Origin: Caballeronia catudaia
Lineage (GTDB): Bacteria; Pseudomonadota; Gammaproteobacteria; Burkholderiales; Burkholderiaceae
Assembly: GCF_001544755.2 (NCBI RefSeq)
Contig: NZ_FCOF02000019.1
Coordinates: 62,001 to 126,000 of the forward strand
Length of the DNA: 64,000 nt
Direction of reading: 5' to 3'
In this document: positions 62,814-64,000 of the stretch, piece after piece
How the letters are laid out: every line of letters begins with the position of its first letter
How positions within the stretch are numbered: position 1 is the first letter of the stretch
Made by a program: the position numbers and the translations under genes
The notes under the pieces: model-generated
Seen by the model: the letters and a program-made list of their open reading frames with translations, nothing else
Told to the model about the DNA's origin: nothing
Database searches by the model: none

Positions 62814-64000
62814 ATGAGCGATACACGAAATGTCAGTTATCACGTCGAGAGCGGCGTGGCAGTGATTACCGTCGACAACCCTCCGGTCAATGCGTTGGCA
62901 CCCGGTATGCGGGAGGGCATCGTCGACGGCCTAGAGCGCGCTGGCGCCGACCCTGCAGTGAAGGCGGTTGTGCTCATCGGGTCAGGCAAGAATTTTATCG
63001 CCGGAGCCGATATCCGACAGTTTGGGAAGGCGCGCCAAATCAATACCAGCGTCAGCACTGCAGTCCTGGACGCATGTGAGAAGCCCGTGATAGCCGCGAT
63101 GCAAGGCTACGTTCTCGGGGCGGGCCTCGAGCATGCCCTCGCCTGTCATTATCGGATCGCCACGCCTGACGCCAAGCTAGGGCTGCCTGAGGTAAGCATC
63201 GGGGTAATTCCAGCTGGTGGTGGGACCCAACGGCTGACGAGGTTGATCGGACCGAAGGCGGCTGTTGAGATGATTAGCAGCGGTCGTCATGTTTCCGCAG
63301 TTGAAGCATTAAGCATGGGCCTCGTTATGCAGATTGTGAGTCAGGAAAATCTTCTGGCTAGCGCAATTTCTTACGCGAAAGACGTCGCGCCCGCGCGCCC
63401 ATTGCCACGGGTTCGGGACATGACTGATCAAATTGCCTATGCGGACCAGCACCCTGAAGCCTGGGAAGCGGCGAAGAAGGCCGCTCTTAGCAAGGCTCGT
63501 AACGTGAAGGCACCGCACTGCGCTGTCGCTTGCGTCGAAGCAGCACTAACCGGTAGCTTCGAGGATGGACTGGCTCTTGAGCAGCGACTCTTTTCGGAGC
63601 TCGAGGGCTCGGATGAAGCGAGGGCATTGCGATATGCTTTCTTTGCCGAGCGTGAGGCGAAAAAGATTCCGGGCGCGCCCGCGTCCTATAAGGCTGAAGG
63701 CGTGCGATCCGCTGCAATCGTGGGCGCTGGAACAATGGGGGCGGGAATTGCAATCTGTTTTGCGGACGTTCGCGTTCCGGTGAAAGTGCTCGAAGTGACG
63801 CAAGAGGCACTTGATCGAGGCATGAAGCGGATTCACGACACATATGCGGTAAGAGTACGGCGTGGAAGCCTCACCCAAGAAGAAATGAACGAGCGACTGA
63901 CGTACGTACAACCTGTCTTGCGATATGAGGACATCGGGGACGCCGATGTTGTCGTGGAAGCGGTGTTCGAGCGTATCGATCTGAAAGAAAATGTCTTCAC
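62814..64000 (+). CDS. Bifunctional enoyl-CoA hydratase/3-hydroxyacyl-CoA dehydrogenase, N-terminal part
   Basis: The gene runs off the window; 395 codons are visible. N-terminal crotonase domain: GVAVITVDNPPVNAL, the oxyanion-hole segment KNFIAGADIRQF, and GYVLGAGLEHALACHYRIAT with the catalytic-Glu region LGLPEVSIGVIPAGGG. After residue 290 the NAD-binding dehydrogenase part begins with AAIVGAGTMGAGIAICFADV and VVVEAVFE. This is the FadB/FadJ-type fusion, acting in beta-oxidation of acyl-CoA. The start is ATG 62814 (MSDTRNVSYHVESG). Preceding IclR and Bug genes suggest a catabolic locus, substrate unknown. Confidence 0.92.
   Translation, partial: MSDTRNVSYHVESGVAVITVDNPPVNALAPGMREGIVDGLERAGADPAVKAVVLIGSGKNFIAGADIRQFGKARQINTSVSTAVLDACEKPVIAAMQGYVLGAGLEHALACHYRIATPDAKLGLPEVSIGVIPAGGGTQRLTRLIGPKAAVEMISSGRHVSAVEALSMGLVMQIVSQENLLASAISYAKDVAPARPLPRVRDMTDQIAYADQHPEAWEAAKKAALSKARNVKAPHCAVACVEAALTGSFEDGLALEQRLFSELEGSDEARALRYAFFAEREAKKIPGAPASYKAEGVRSAAIVGAGTMGAGIAICFADVRVPVKVLEVTQEALDRGMKRIHDTYAVRVRRGSLTQEEMNERLTYVQPVLRYEDIGDADVVVEAVFERIDLKENVF

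Noticed and set aside
1..64000. tRNA, rRNA and CRISPR arrays
   Set aside because: Reading for TPsiC-like GTTCGA arms with acceptor pairing, rRNA segments and regularly spaced repeats gave nothing that holds together.

Overview
The window looks like a beta-proteobacterial chromosome of the Burkholderia/Caballeronia/Paraburkholderia group. This is inferred from the high-GC codon usage of the housekeeping genes, the Nar/Nap/Ccm gene content, an HU variant with the C-terminal tail typical of that group, and BPSL0761-family and DUF6471 proteins, which are common in it. No taxonomic search could be run.

Region 1 (1-22.1 kb) is a conserved nitrate-respiration block. On the + strand lie the end of a NarK transporter, narGHJI (membrane nitrate reductase), narXL (sensor/regulator pair), a nitronate monooxygenase-type flavoprotein and a small DUF3079 protein. 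Convergent to this, on the - strand, are napEDABC (periplasmic nitrate reductase) and a complete cytochrome c maturation set ccmABCDEFGHI. Most of the ccm genes overlap by 4 or 8 bases. Ccm supplies the hemes of NapB and NapC, so the two enzyme systems and their assembly factors are packed together.

Region 2 (22.1-59.3 kb) is an accessory island with lower GC. It opens with a broken, partly inverted HU-like gene and a Tn7-like core transposition operon on the - strand: tnsA, tnsB, tnsC and two long TnsD/TniQ target-selector genes. A 300-bp scar between tnsA and tnsB holds pieces of a second, divergent tnsB. To the right lie small hypothetical genes and repeated modules (DUF6471, BPSL0761 and an unnamed paralogue family), then a run of genes linked to NAD biology: an MbcA/Xre-like antitoxin, a RES-domain toxin, and a tight operon of two TIR proteins, a ThsB-like TIR protein and a stand-alone SLOG (STALD-type) protein. 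The last four resemble a Thoeris anti-phage system in which the usual SIR2-SLOG effector is missing. After an IS30-family insertion come another antitoxin-like paralogue, a lipoprotein, an HExxH putative metallopeptidase and a 1368-residue KAP-type P-loop NTPase. The NTPase is flanked by the metallopeptidase gene on one side and a degraded second copy of it on the other. Pseudogene debris is frequent.

Region 3 (59.3-64 kb) returns to ordinary chromosomal content: a GFA-type zinc protein, a Bug/TctC periplasmic binding protein, an IclR regulator and the start of a bifunctional enoyl-CoA hydratase/3-hydroxyacyl-CoA dehydrogenase.

I found no tRNA, rRNA or CRISPR array. I could not place the ends of the Tn7-like element.
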